Shown here piece after piece: positions 8,227-16,027 of a stretch of 27,144 nucleotides of DNA. Position 1 is the first letter of the stretch, and the number at the start of each line of letters is the position of its first letter. Below the pieces are notes generated by a model that was not told the DNA's origin, did not search any database, and was given only the letters and a program-made list of their open reading frames with translations. Position numbers and translations under genes: made by a program. Location: assembly GCA_020025915.1 (NCBI GenBank), contig JAHHRH010000019.1:1-27144 (forward strand), written 5' to 3'. The DNA is from Sutterella sp. GTDB lineage: Bacteria > Pseudomonadota > Gammaproteobacteria > Burkholderiales > Burkholderiaceae_F.

Positions 8227-8572
8227 ATGAATTGAGGCAAATTCATGGGTCGCTCCTGGTTTGATGGTACCTTTTGATCTTAAGCGATAGCCGGCTGATA
8301 TCGACAGCGTAAAACTCCTCTTAACTGTTGCGTAGGCTTTCGTACCTCACAAGCAACACCCGTTGCCGCCTTGAAGGCACAAAGGATACGACCCATGCAA
8401 GTCCTTTTCTCCGTGTCGTTTTAGTGGAAACTGACCATTTCATGATTTAACGCAAATCCTTTGACGAAAAATTGACGCACTCTTCACGTCGCTTTGACAG
8501 CAAGGTGATGCGGTTTTGACAGTCTCAACACGATACTAAAGACACCAACCATTTACTCTATTTTGGTGTGTC
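8227..8572. other. 346-nt intergenic region upstream of the PAP2-EptA gene
   Basis: The right-hand third carries the phased operator array annotated separately. The rest has a short hairpin GCAAC/GTTGC (8353-8366). It also has two tiny ORFs behind plausible Shine-Dalgarno sequences: ATG at 8245 (10 codons) and ATG at 8395 (9 codons). I cannot support either as a gene. No RNA gene is evident. Confidence 0.4.
8460..8537 (+). promoter_or_regulatory. Phased 11-bp direct-repeat operator with adjacent -10 element
   Basis: TTGAC-like hexamers occur at exactly 11-bp steps: TTGACG 8461, TTGACG 8472, TTCACG 8483, TTGACA 8494, GTGATG 8505 and TTGACA 8516. The extended unit is TTTGACR plus four or five variable bases. 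An 11-bp direct repeat is the footprint of OmpR/PhoB-family response regulators, and one is encoded downstream. A -10-like GATACT (8532-8537) starts 11 bp after the last TTTGAC core with no well-placed consensus -35, as in activator-dependent PhoP- and PmrA-type promoters. Confidence 0.65.
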
Positions 8573-10897
8573 ATGAAACCCTCTAGCCGTCTCTTTTCGA
8601 CGCTCCCCTTTTTGACCGGACTCATTATTCCGGCTTCGCTTTTGATCATTTTGGTCATTGTGCCTCCTCACGCCTTTGATCTTTCGATCGCACGCATCTT
8701 CTTTAATGACGGCTGGCCTTGGCACCAAAACGAGACCTTTACGCAAATCTTCTATCAGACACCCAAAGTCATTCCCTTTCTCATTGCGATTCCACTCTTG
8801 ATCTACACGATCATGTTGATTTCGCGTGGTGAACGTGTCATGCAGCATGACTTAGGTAAACGCGCGCTCTATGCCGTCGTTGCCATGGCGGTGTCTGCTC
8901 TCACCGTTTGGTGGTTGAAAGATACGACCGGCGTGGCTTGCCCGTGGAATGTGGTGTCTTTTGGCGGTCATTTTGAAATCACTGATCCGACGTTTGGTTT
9001 GTCACACCAACCCGGTAAATGCTGGCCGTCTGGTCACGCAGGAACGGGCTTTGTGCTTTTTGCCCTTTATTTTGCAACTAAGGACCGCTGGCCTCGCGCG
9101 GCGATTGCGAGCGGGCTTTTTGCGCTCGTCTTCGGTACGCTCTGCGGCTTAACGCGCGTTATGGAAGGCGCCCACTTTGTCTCCCACGTGATTGCGACGG
9201 GGCTCATTGACTGGATTATTTGCGCGGCGCTTTATGTGTTGTTTTTCCCCGAAAGCATCAAAAATAAAACCGCTCACTTGTCACTCAAATGCTTGAGTCT
9301 TTTCACGGCCTTGTGGTGGACGGTGGTGCTCAATGCCCCCTTTTTTACGCGCATCATGGGTATTAACAAGCCCGACTTTGCTTGGTTGCCACATGACGTA
9401 CTAGTGTTAGGGGCTTTGATTGGTGGCCTCTTTGCCATTTCTATGGCACTCATTACGCTTGTAATGGCCTTTCCGCGCCCCATTGCGCGTACGCTTTTGC
9501 TCGTCTTAGGACTTTGCGGCAGCGTGGTCTTTACGGGTGAATGCCTGTATGGGATTGTCTTTAATCCTGATATGGCTCGCAATATTTTGGCGACCGACAC
9601 TCATGAAGCCTCGACCTACTTGTCGATTCGCACAATTGTGCTGACGACCTTTACATTCTTGCCGCTCTTGATCGCCACGCTCACAGCTGATCATCAACCC
9701 GTGCGCCTAAAAACCGTCGCTTGGCGTACTGGCACGGCTTTAGGTGCCTTAGTGCTTGGCGTGGGTCTCTTATTTATGCAGATGAATTCGCTCTCGGGTT
9801 TATTTAGAGCTGATCGCTCTGCGCGCTATCTGATTGCACCAGTCAATGTCCCTTATAGCTTCATTGCGACGCTCACCAAGGACACGTCACCCGACCAAAC
9901 CACTCGCCAAATCGTGGATCCGAACCCAACTTTAGCCACGAACATTAAGCGCCCAGCTCTCTTAGTGGTTGTCGTGGGTGAAACGACGCGTTCGACCAAT
10001 TGGGAGTTAGCGGGCTACAAGCGTGAAACCAACCCTGGTTTACGTCAGTTGTCCGTCATTAATCACCCTGAAGTCGTTGCTTGTGGGACGAGTACTGATG
10101 TGTCGCTCCCTTGCATGATGAGTCGCATTGGTCGCTCTGACTATAACCGTAAACGCATCATTTCTGAAGAAGCGTTGCCAGGCCTTTTACAGCGCGCTGG
10201 TGTTAATGTGGCCTGGGTCGACAATCAATCGGGTTGTAAGGGTGCTTGCCAAGGTGTGCCGACGCGTCAACCAGAGCGCACCGCCCAAGACTGCCCCAAC
10301 GGCCGTTGCTTTGACGGTGTGTTAGTGAATGAACTCCGTAAAGACCTCACTACGCTCCCGTCAGACCGCCCAACCGTTCTCTTTTACCATCTCTATGGTC
10401 AGCACGGTCCGCGCTACCACCAGGATTCACCAGACGACAGTAAGCCGTGGCAGCCCGAATGCCAAGATGCAGACCTTGGTGCCTGCACGCGCGAAACGGT
10501 TGTGAATGCTTATGACAACTCAGTTCGCTATACCGATCGTGTGTTAACTGACCTCATTAAGACACTCGAAGGCGCCTCTAAGCAAATCGACGCTGGGCTC
10601 CTCTTTGTGTCTGACCACGGTGAAAGTTTGGGTGAAAACGGTCTCTTTTTGCATGGCGCACCCTACTTGATTGCGCCCAAAGAACAGACGCGCGTCCCGA
10701 TGGTGATGTGGTTCTCCAAAGACTGGGGTAAAACCTTTGGTATCGACATGAAGCGTTTGGCCGAAGCGCCTAAGGGTGGCGTGACACACGAACACCTTTA
10801 TTCGACCGTCTTAGGTCTCGTGAACGTGAAATCGACGACCTATCGTCCCCAATGGGACCTCACTCAGAGAAACAATTCTGAACAATTGACCGACTAA
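8573..10897 (+). CDS. eptA: PAP2 lipid phosphatase - EptA phosphoethanolamine transferase fusion
   Basis: A 774-residue two-domain membrane protein. Residues about 10-230 are a PAP2 phosphatase: K116...CP124, PSGH 152-155 and R195-x5-H201. The first-motif Arg is Cys and the third-motif Asp is His205, so it matches a CPW/GHF-x-SH subclass, not the textbook motif. A second membrane block (about 240-410) leads into a periplasmic sulfatase-fold EptA/MCR-like domain: E470, a CGTSTDVSLPC segment with putative nucleophile T508 between C504 and C514, GQHGP with H611, SDHGES with D681/H682, and LHG with H694. The likely job is to remove a lipid A phosphate and attach phosphoethanolamine, lowering surface charge and polymyxin binding; substrate is inferred. 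It is followed by a two-component system. Confidence 0.88.
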   Translation: MKPSSRLFSTLPFLTGLIIPASLLIILVIVPPHAFDLSIARIFFNDGWPWHQNETFTQIFYQTPKVIPFLIAIPLLIYTIMLISRGERVMQHDLGKRALYAVVAMAVSALTVWWLKDTTGVACPWNVVSFGGHFEITDPTFGLSHQPGKCWPSGHAGTGFVLFALYFATKDRWPRAAIASGLFALVFGTLCGLTRVMEGAHFVSHVIATGLIDWIICAALYVLFFPESIKNKTAHLSLKCLSLFTALWWTVVLNAPFFTRIMGINKPDFAWLPHDVLVLGALIGGLFAISMALITLVMAFPRPIARTLLLVLGLCGSVVFTGECLYGIVFNPDMARNILATDTHEASTYLSIRTIVLTTFTFLPLLIATLTADHQPVRLKTVAWRTGTALGALVLGVGLLFMQMNSLSGLFRADRSARYLIAPVNVPYSFIATLTKDTSPDQTTRQIVDPNPTLATNIKRPALLVVVVGETTRSTNWELAGYKRETNPGLRQLSVINHPEVVACGTSTDVSLPCMMSRIGRSDYNRKRIISEEALPGLLQRAGVNVAWVDNQSGCKGACQGVPTRQPERTAQDCPNGRCFDGVLVNELRKDLTTLPSDRPTVLFYHLYGQHGPRYHQDSPDDSKPWQPECQDADLGACTRETVVNAYDNSVRYTDRVLTDLIKTLEGASKQIDAGLLFVSDHGESLGENGLFLHGAPYLIAPKEQTRVPMVMWFSKDWGKTFGIDMKRLAEAPKGGVTHEHLYSTVLGLVNVKSTTYRPQWDLTQRNNSEQLTD

Positions 10898-10957
10898 CTT
10901 TTGCCCTAAAGAGGCATACTATGGATACCAAGGTTCGACCTTCTGAACAGGAAATAC

Positions 10958-11635
10958 ATGAGTATACGAATTCTCGTCGTTGACGACAATCCAGACATTT
11001 TGGCCAACGTCAAAGACTTTTTGAGCTTTCACGATGGGTGGATTGCAGAAACGTGTTTAACAGGGCGCGCTGCGCTTGAGCGATTCCAACAGTCCCAGTA
11101 TGACCTCGTGATATTGGATGTGGGCTTACCCGACATTGATGGGCTCTCAATCATGCGTCGTCTTCGCGAAGAAGGGCATCAACTCCCGATTTTGATTTTG
11201 ACGGCGCGCGATACGATTGACGATCGCGTTGCCGGCCTTCAAAGTGGGGCGGATGACTACTTGATTAAACCTTTCTCGTTACGCGAACTCGCGGCACGCG
11301 TTGAGGCGCTCTTGCGTCGTAGTGGCACGGGATCGGCCGACCGTTTGACGGTGGGGCCTTTGACGCTAGACCTGAAGACCCTACGCGTGACACGTGACAA
11401 TCAAGAAATTCGTTTAAATCCAACGTGCTTACAGCTCTTACGTGAACTCATGCAACGTAGCCCTAGCGTCGTCGGTCGAAACCGCTTAGAAGCCCTCTTG
11501 TGGCAAGGGAATACGCCAGTGAGCGACAGTTTACGCTCTAACCTTTATCTATTACGTCAAGCGGTCGACAAGCCTTTTGATCGTCCTTTGATTCATACGC
11601 ATCCAGGTTTAGGTTGGTCTGTCTCTGACGAATAA
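10958..11635 (+). CDS. OmpR/PhoB-family response regulator
   Basis: A 225-residue transcription factor. The receiver domain has the acidic pair D9/D10, phospho-acceptor D54 in LVILDVGLPDIDG, T82 and K104 in the order expected for a functional switch. The C-terminal winged helix (about 128-222) is of the OmpR type, with RSNLYLLRQAVD as the recognition-helix region. The ATG at 10958 has an AGGAA Shine-Dalgarno. It lies 60 nt after the PAP2-EptA gene and 26 nt before the kinase gene, so all three are probably cotranscribed. It is the natural candidate to bind the 11-bp repeats at 8460-8525. PmrA-, ColR- or QseB-like by context only. Confidence 0.92.
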   Translation: MSIRILVVDDNPDILANVKDFLSFHDGWIAETCLTGRAALERFQQSQYDLVILDVGLPDIDGLSIMRRLREEGHQLPILILTARDTIDDRVAGLQSGADDYLIKPFSLRELAARVEALLRRSGTGSADRLTVGPLTLDLKTLRVTRDNQEIRLNPTCLQLLRELMQRSPSVVGRNRLEALLWQGNTPVSDSLRSNLYLLRQAVDKPFDRPLIHTHPGLGWSVSDE

Positions 11636-11661
11636 ATCGAAGACGTCCTCAAGGTGCTCTT

Positions 11662-12960
11662 ATGGCTCAAACTCAATCGCCACCAAGAAGTCTCGTTCAG
11701 CGCATTATGCTGAGCTTTGCACTTCTTGTGACTTTTATTGCCGCGATCTATGCAACCGCCTTACATCAGTCGATGGAATTTACCGAATCCCATCTAATAG
11801 CTGGCGTCCTTGAGGACGAAGTCGATCGCATGAAGCACCACCTAGACCTTGGCGAGCGGCCCGTTTTATCGAGCGAAACGAGTATCTATGGTGCTCACCC
11901 CTTAAAGCCCATTCCGTCACACTTTCAGCATTTAGCTCCAGGCTTTACCGAGCTCACCGACGAAGGTGACTTCTTTGTTTATACGTCCACCTGGAAAGGG
12001 GAACCTTTCGTTTTGGTGCGCGACCAAGAAGGCTTTGAAGATACCGAACGCCTCTTTAAAAAGGTCGTCTTTAGTTCTGTCTTGATCGTCTTTTTTATTG
12101 GCCTTTTAGCCGGTTGGTGGCTCTCTCGAAACATCATGCAACCCGTGCGTGCCCTATCGAGTGCCGTACGTGACGCGAGCCTCGCCCCTGTTTATCGACC
12201 TTTATCGGTCACGATTACGCAAGACGAAGTAGGTGAGCTCGCCCATATTTGTGATACCGCCCTACGGCGACTCCATGATGCCTTAGAACGCGAAAAAGCC
12301 TTTACGGGTGACGTGAGTCACGAATTACGTACCCCATTAACGGTCATTGAAACAAGTGTTGAGTTACTCTCGTTGACACCACTCAGCCCTCAACAGCAGC
12401 AACAAGTCGATCGTATTGCACGATCCACGAACGACATGCGTGAGCTGGTTCAACTCTTTTTATCCTTTGCCCGACTCTCACAACGTCACGGCGGCGCTGA
12501 ACCCGATACTGTTCAAGGGATTTTGCAAACGGCCATCGAAACTTGGATCCCCTTTGCTGAAGAAAAAGGCCTTCATCTCGTTTATGTGCGGGAAGCGCCT
12601 TGCGAAGGAACCTTCTCCCCAGTGATGCTTGGCACGGTTGCCAACAATCTCCTTAAAAATGCCGTGAGCTATACGACCCAAGGTAGCATCATAGTCAAAG
12701 AAACGGCCAAAGGCTTTATCGTCTCAGATACGGGCCCTGGCCTCAAGCCTGACGAAGTCGAGCGCATCTTTGGTCATGGTGTCCGCGGGAGTGCTGGCGC
12801 TGATGATAGCGTGGGCGCAGGACTTGGTCTCTCGATCATTTCGCGTATTTGCCACCGCATGGATTGGAAGATTGAAGTGTTACCCTCAAAACGTGGTGCT
12901 GCCTTCTTTGTGAACCTGACGTCCGGTACTGTCGAACGCTTTGACCAACGTCACGATTAG
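11662..12960 (+). CDS. Membrane sensor histidine kinase
   Basis: A 432-residue kinase, partner of the preceding regulator. Transmembrane helices are at about 14-35 and 136-153 around a periplasmic sensor of roughly 100 residues, followed by a HAMP linker (about 155-207). Phospho-acceptor H220 is in DVSHELRTPLTVIE, the N box is NNLLKNAV (about 328-335), G1 is SDTGPG and G2 is GAGLGLSI. Immediately before the second helix the sensor carries an E123-x2-E126-x2-E129 cluster, reminiscent of the ExxE iron- or zinc-sensing motifs of PmrB and ColS. The signal is not determinable from sequence. It ends at a bidirectional terminator shared with iadA. Confidence 0.92.
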   Translation: MAQTQSPPRSLVQRIMLSFALLVTFIAAIYATALHQSMEFTESHLIAGVLEDEVDRMKHHLDLGERPVLSSETSIYGAHPLKPIPSHFQHLAPGFTELTDEGDFFVYTSTWKGEPFVLVRDQEGFEDTERLFKKVVFSSVLIVFFIGLLAGWWLSRNIMQPVRALSSAVRDASLAPVYRPLSVTITQDEVGELAHICDTALRRLHDALEREKAFTGDVSHELRTPLTVIETSVELLSLTPLSPQQQQQVDRIARSTNDMRELVQLFLSFARLSQRHGGAEPDTVQGILQTAIETWIPFAEEKGLHLVYVREAPCEGTFSPVMLGTVANNLLKNAVSYTTQGSIIVKETAKGFIVSDTGPGLKPDEVERIFGHGVRGSAGADDSVGAGLGLSIISRICHRMDWKIEVLPSKRGAAFFVNLTSGTVERFDQRHD

Positions 12961-12972
12961 ACAACACCCAAA

Positions 12973-13010
12973 AAAGTTGGCCCTGCTCACGCGATGAACA
13001 GGGCCACTTT
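12973..13010. terminator. Bidirectional terminator between the kinase gene and iadA
   Basis: GGCCCTG (12979-12985) pairs with CAGGGCC (12999-13005). A-rich sequence lies on the left and ACTTT on the right, so it can serve the two convergent genes. The plus-strand T run is short; the minus-strand one (complement of 12970-12975) is better. Confidence 0.7.
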
Positions 13011-13032
13011 GTTCTGAAAGGTTTGTGAAGCG

Positions 13033-14178
13033 TTAGTCTTCGAAGGCCCCCTTCACAATCACTTCACCCTGACGCATGCACTGACGACCACCCATAAAGA
13101 CGTCCGTCAACGTGTAGTCAGCATTGAAGAAGAGGAAGTCGGCATCGGCCCCCACCTTGATTTCACCCTTACCCTGAAGGTTCAAGGCACGGGCAATATT
13201 CTTCGTAAAGGGACGCAAAGCCGTTTCAAAGTCATACATCTTGGCTACATCGTGCAAGGTTTCGAGATTACACATGATGGAACCTACGCCAAGACCCACC
13301 ATTTCGCCTTCTTCATTGAAGCGCGGCATCGAACCATGACCGTCAGAACTCATCGTGATATGGTCAAGCGCCACATCGCTTTCCATTGCACGCTTGAAGG
13401 CATCAGCAGCCGTACCAAAACAGCTACCGCCACCCGTCGTGATGTCGATCATGCCACCCTTCTTGGCAAATTCAACAGCACGTTTAAAGACTTCAGGATG
13501 GCGAGCGACGTGCGTTGGGCGAATGTGCTTGATCGGAAGACCCGATTCAACGATCTGGTCAAAGATGTCAAAGGAAGACGGGAAGTTACCCAAATGGACG
13601 TGCAAGAAACCCACCTTACCCGTCAACATACCAGCGACACGGACGTCAGCCACGATGCTACGAACTTCTTCCATCGATGGGAACGAACAGCGGTGGTCAC
13701 CCAATGCCAACTTCACACCCAAGACTTCAGGAATCGCGAAGAGTTCCGTCTTCACAGAATCCGTAATCGTCGTCACCGGATAAGAATAGTTGCTCGTCCA
13801 CATCCAGCCAGAAGCCCCTTCTTCTTTGAGACCACGCACCTTGGCTAAAAGGTTGGCGATCGAACGAGACATCGAGTCTGTGCCCGACACACCCATAAAG
13901 CTCGTCACACCCGCCTTGACCAATTCAGAGAAAACGAGTTCAGGGCAACGGCTCTTCCAACCGCCTTCGCCGCCACCCCCCGTCACGTGAATGTGTTGGT
14001 CAATCAAGCCCGGCGTCAGATAGGCACCATTGGCATCGAGCACTTCCAAGTCAGGCACATTGATGTCGAGTGTTTCGGCCATAGCAAGGATCTTGCCCCC
14101 CGCGACAAAGAGATCACGACGTCCGAGCTTTTCGGGCGCAAAGACATTAGCATTCTTGATCAGAATGGGATGAGTCAT
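13033..14178 (-). CDS. iadA: Isoaspartyl dipeptidase (beta-aspartyl peptidase)
   Basis: A 381-residue amidohydrolase that hydrolyses beta-aspartyl dipeptides released from damaged proteins. The binuclear zinc site is complete: H62 and H64 in DQHIHVTGG, carboxylated lysine K156 in GVKLALGDHRCS, H195 in HVHLG, H223 in RPTHVAR and D279 in MSSDGHGS. These fall at nearly constant offset from the E. coli IadA residues. The ATG at 14178 has AAGGAAG upstream. It is probably monocistronic and convergent with the kinase gene; cytoplasmic, no signal peptide. Confidence 0.93.
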   Translation of the reverse strand: MTHPILIKNANVFAPEKLGRRDLFVAGGKILAMAETLDINVPDLEVLDANGAYLTPGLIDQHIHVTGGGGEGGWKSRCPELVFSELVKAGVTSFMGVSGTDSMSRSIANLLAKVRGLKEEGASGWMWTSNYSYPVTTITDSVKTELFAIPEVLGVKLALGDHRCSFPSMEEVRSIVADVRVAGMLTGKVGFLHVHLGNFPSSFDIFDQIVESGLPIKHIRPTHVARHPEVFKRAVEFAKKGGMIDITTGGGSCFGTAADAFKRAMESDVALDHITMSSDGHGSMPRFNEEGEMVGLGVGSIMCNLETLHDVAKMYDFETALRPFTKNIARALNLQGKGEIKVGADADFLFFNADYTLTDVFMGGRQCMRQGEVIVKGAFED

Positions 14179-14233
14179 AGCAAACTTCCTTTAATTCGAA
14201 TAAGGTCGCGACAAGAGTCTAGGTTCGCGAACA

Positions 14234-14259
14234 ATCAGGATGGCCAAATTGTACCTGAT
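14234..14259 (-). promoter_or_regulatory. Possible iadA promoter with inverted repeat
   Basis: On the minus strand TACAAT (complement of 14248-14253) is a fair -10, with no clear -35. It lies inside an inverted repeat ATCAGG (14234-14239) / CCTGAT (14254-14259) that could be a regulator site. Weak evidence. Confidence 0.35.
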
Positions 14260-14289
14260 CGGTCTATTTCGACTACACAGGATTAACCT

Positions 14290-14793
14290 TTAGGCGACGC
14301 TCGAACCGTAGGTATGGAGAGACCTTGACGAGCGCATGAGATAGATCACGATCGCAATTGCTGCCACACTCAAAAAGACCAAACGCGTGATATCGCCCGA
14401 ACCCACAGAGAGCCAGCAGACTTCAGCCAAAGGGCCTGACACTAAGTAGCCGATCGAGGCTTCCCATCGAACGCGAGGCGTACGCCCCGAAAGGAGTCGT
14501 AGCAACGCCCAAAGGACGCCCACTAAACTCAAAACCCCAGGGATCACAGCACTCATCCAAAGGTTCGCTGGCCATACGCTAGTGCCCTTAATGGCCGTAA
14601 GCATCAAGCCAAAACCCGTCGCATTAAAAATGAGGAGCGCGAGTAGCCCTGCCACAATCAAGAGAAGCCCGCCTTCAACACCCGACGGGGCTTCATGACT
14701 CGCCGGTGGAAAGTGGCGCCCCCATTGCCAAAGCGAATGCAAGACCAACAAAAAGAAGAAAAGAAGCAAGAGGCTACCAATCACACTTTGCAT
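14290..14793 (-). CDS. Small DUF2569-like integral membrane protein
   Basis: A 167-residue membrane protein with an N-terminal helix (about 4-20) and three or four further hydrophobic segments. It has the motif PSGVEGG at 36-42, GRTP at 104-107, GPL at 121-123 and a terminal YLMRSSRSLHTYG. The GG-L-L-L entry to the second helix and the C-terminal Y-L-x-R-S-x-R...T-Y pattern recall DUF2569 proteins, from memory only. It is clearly a paralogue of the gene 12 nt upstream, sharing all of these landmarks. Function unknown. It ends about 110 nt before the iadA start. Confidence 0.75.
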   Translation of the reverse strand: MQSVIGSLLLLFFFLLVLHSLWQWGRHFPPASHEAPSGVEGGLLLIVAGLLALLIFNATGFGLMLTAIKGTSVWPANLWMSAVIPGVLSLVGVLWALLRLLSGRTPRVRWEASIGYLVSGPLAEVCWLSVGSGDITRLVFLSVAAIAIVIYLMRSSRSLHTYGSSVA

Positions 14794-14805
14794 GGACCTA
14801 TCGCC

Positions 14806-15408
14806 TTACAAATTAAAGACACCACGTTGCTCGGCCAAATGGCGGCCAGCTTCGGTGCCGTAAGTCAACGCTGGACGGTTCGAAAAAAGCAAATAAATTG
14901 TCATCACGACCGTCAAAAAGAAGAGCCCCGTAGGTTCACCCGCCACTTCAAGTGGCAACCCTAAATAGAGATGACGTAAGAAAGCAACCAATGGACCGCC
15001 CAACCATGCCATGACAATGGCCAAACGCAAAGCCCAAGGCGTACGACCAAAAATCAAGACACCAATCGCTGTCAAGAGACAAACCGCAGTCACTAAATCA
15101 GGGATCAAGGTTTGCACAGCCGCCCACCAAAAGGCCACATCGACCTCAAGAACACGCACAACACTCGCGCCAGAACGCCCCAAGTGGTAAAGCGCGGGCA
15201 CAGCCTGAGCGATCAAAATACCCACGACCATTAAGAGTAAGCCACCTACGCCACTTGGAATACCGTTCACTTTGTAGACGGGCGGCACGATTTGTGCAAA
15301 ACGCTTCAAGAGATACAAGGGCACCAAAACGGCTAATAAAAATAACCCAGTGATTAGAAGCATTTGCATGCCCGTGAAATGAATCACCGTACTAGAAACT
15401 TCGACCAT
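14806..15408 (-). CDS. DUF2569-like integral membrane protein, paralogue of its neighbour
   Basis: A 200-residue membrane protein with five or so hydrophobic segments. It shares PSGVGG (51-56), GRTP (121-124), GGPL (137-140) and the terminal YLLFSNRPALTYG with the 167-residue neighbour, then adds about 16 residues. The two genes form a duplicated pair, 12 nt apart, and probably make a hetero-oligomer or two related proteins. The ATG at 15408 has AAAGGAC at good spacing. A TAGAAT -10 candidate lies in a small inverted repeat CATTC/GAATG at 15435-15448. Function unknown. Confidence 0.78.
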   Translation of the reverse strand: MVEVSSTVIHFTGMQMLLITGLFLLAVLVPLYLLKRFAQIVPPVYKVNGIPSGVGGLLLMVVGILIAQAVPALYHLGRSGASVVRVLEVDVAFWWAAVQTLIPDLVTAVCLLTAIGVLIFGRTPWALRLAIVMAWLGGPLVAFLRHLYLGLPLEVAGEPTGLFFLTVVMTIYLLFSNRPALTYGTEAGRHLAEQRGVFNL

Positions 15409-15480
15409 AGTAGTCCTTTATTGTTGAACGGTTGCATTCTACCGAATGGCGCGCACAATGATCGTCCTCATTCAACACTG

Positions 15481-15891
15481 TTACTCACCGTCGGGATGCT
15501 TTAACTTTTGTAGCAATCCGCAGGTTTCACCTTCTTCGTGATGGTGTCCCCCACATACACTTGCAAGCGCGTGTAATTGATGGCGCAAATGCTCTAACTC
15601 AGCCATTCGCGCCTCAACCGCTTCGAGATGTTGATGAATGAGCGCATGCGCACGGTTGGCCGACTCAGGATTTTCGTCTTCAATACTTGTAAGCAATAAG
15701 CGAATCTCATCCAAGCTGATATCGAGCGTACGGCAGTGACGAATAAAAGTGAGGCGCTTCACATGCACCTCCCGATACACGCGATAGTTATTCGACAAAC
15801 GATCGGCCTCAGGCAAAAGCCCCAACTTTTCGTAATAACGAATCGTCTCAGAAGTGTGTCCCGTTAAAGTTGCTAGTTCCCCGATTCTCAT
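15481..15891 (-). CDS. MerR-family metal-responsive regulator (ZntR/CadR/PbrR-like)
   Basis: A 136-residue MerR protein. The N-terminal winged helix-turn-helix (MRIGELATLTGHTSETIRYY) is followed by the dimerisation helix and a C-terminal metal loop VCGGHHHEEGETC with C113, H116-H118 and C124. The spacing matches the ZntR/CadR loop. The cysteine normally at the start of the dimerisation helix (C77-C79 in CadR and ZntR) appears to be alanine (A78) here, in SANRAHALIHQHL; nearby H82 or H86 might replace it. It is divergent from a P-type ATPase and very probably activates it at the 15948-15978 promoter. Metal: Zn, Cd or Pb, not decided. Confidence 0.88.
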   Translation of the reverse strand: MRIGELATLTGHTSETIRYYEKLGLLPEADRLSNNYRVYREVHVKRLTFIRHCRTLDISLDEIRLLLTSIEDENPESANRAHALIHQHLEAVEARMAELEHLRHQLHALASVCGGHHHEEGETCGLLQKLKHPDGE

Positions 15892-15947
15892 AAAAATGTC
15901 CTTGAACGCATCTTTGCCATTTTTTTGAAATTATCGCAAAAAAGGAC

Positions 15948-15978
15948 TTGACCTTGTAGTTACTTCAGGGTGTGTAAT
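15948..15978 (+). promoter_or_regulatory. MerR-type promoter of the Zn/Cd/Pb ATPase gene
   Basis: The -35 is TTGACC (15948-15953) and the -10 is TGTAAT (15973-15978), with a 19-bp spacer, the over-long spacing that MerR activators correct by DNA distortion. The spacer holds a dyad ACCTTGTAGT (15951-15960) / ACTTCAGGGT (15962-15971), 8 of 10 positions symmetric, closely resembling ZntR/PbrR/CadR operators. Confidence 0.9.
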
Positions 15979-16027
15979 GTGTCTCATCATTCAAAATTGT
16001 TTCATCCGCACCCAGCGGACACACATT

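Noticed and set aside
8245..8277. Ten-codon ORF with a GAGG site as a leader peptide
   Set aside because: It is upstream of the likely promoter at 8532, has no attenuator structure after it, and is too short to support.
8494..8521. The two TTGACA motifs as ordinary -35 boxes
   Set aside because: Neither has a -10 at 16-18 bp, whereas both fit the 11-bp repeat register.
15977..16027. Upstream ATG (15977) as the start of the Zn/Cd ATPase
   Set aside because: It overlaps the -10 of the MerR-type promoter and could not be in the transcript.
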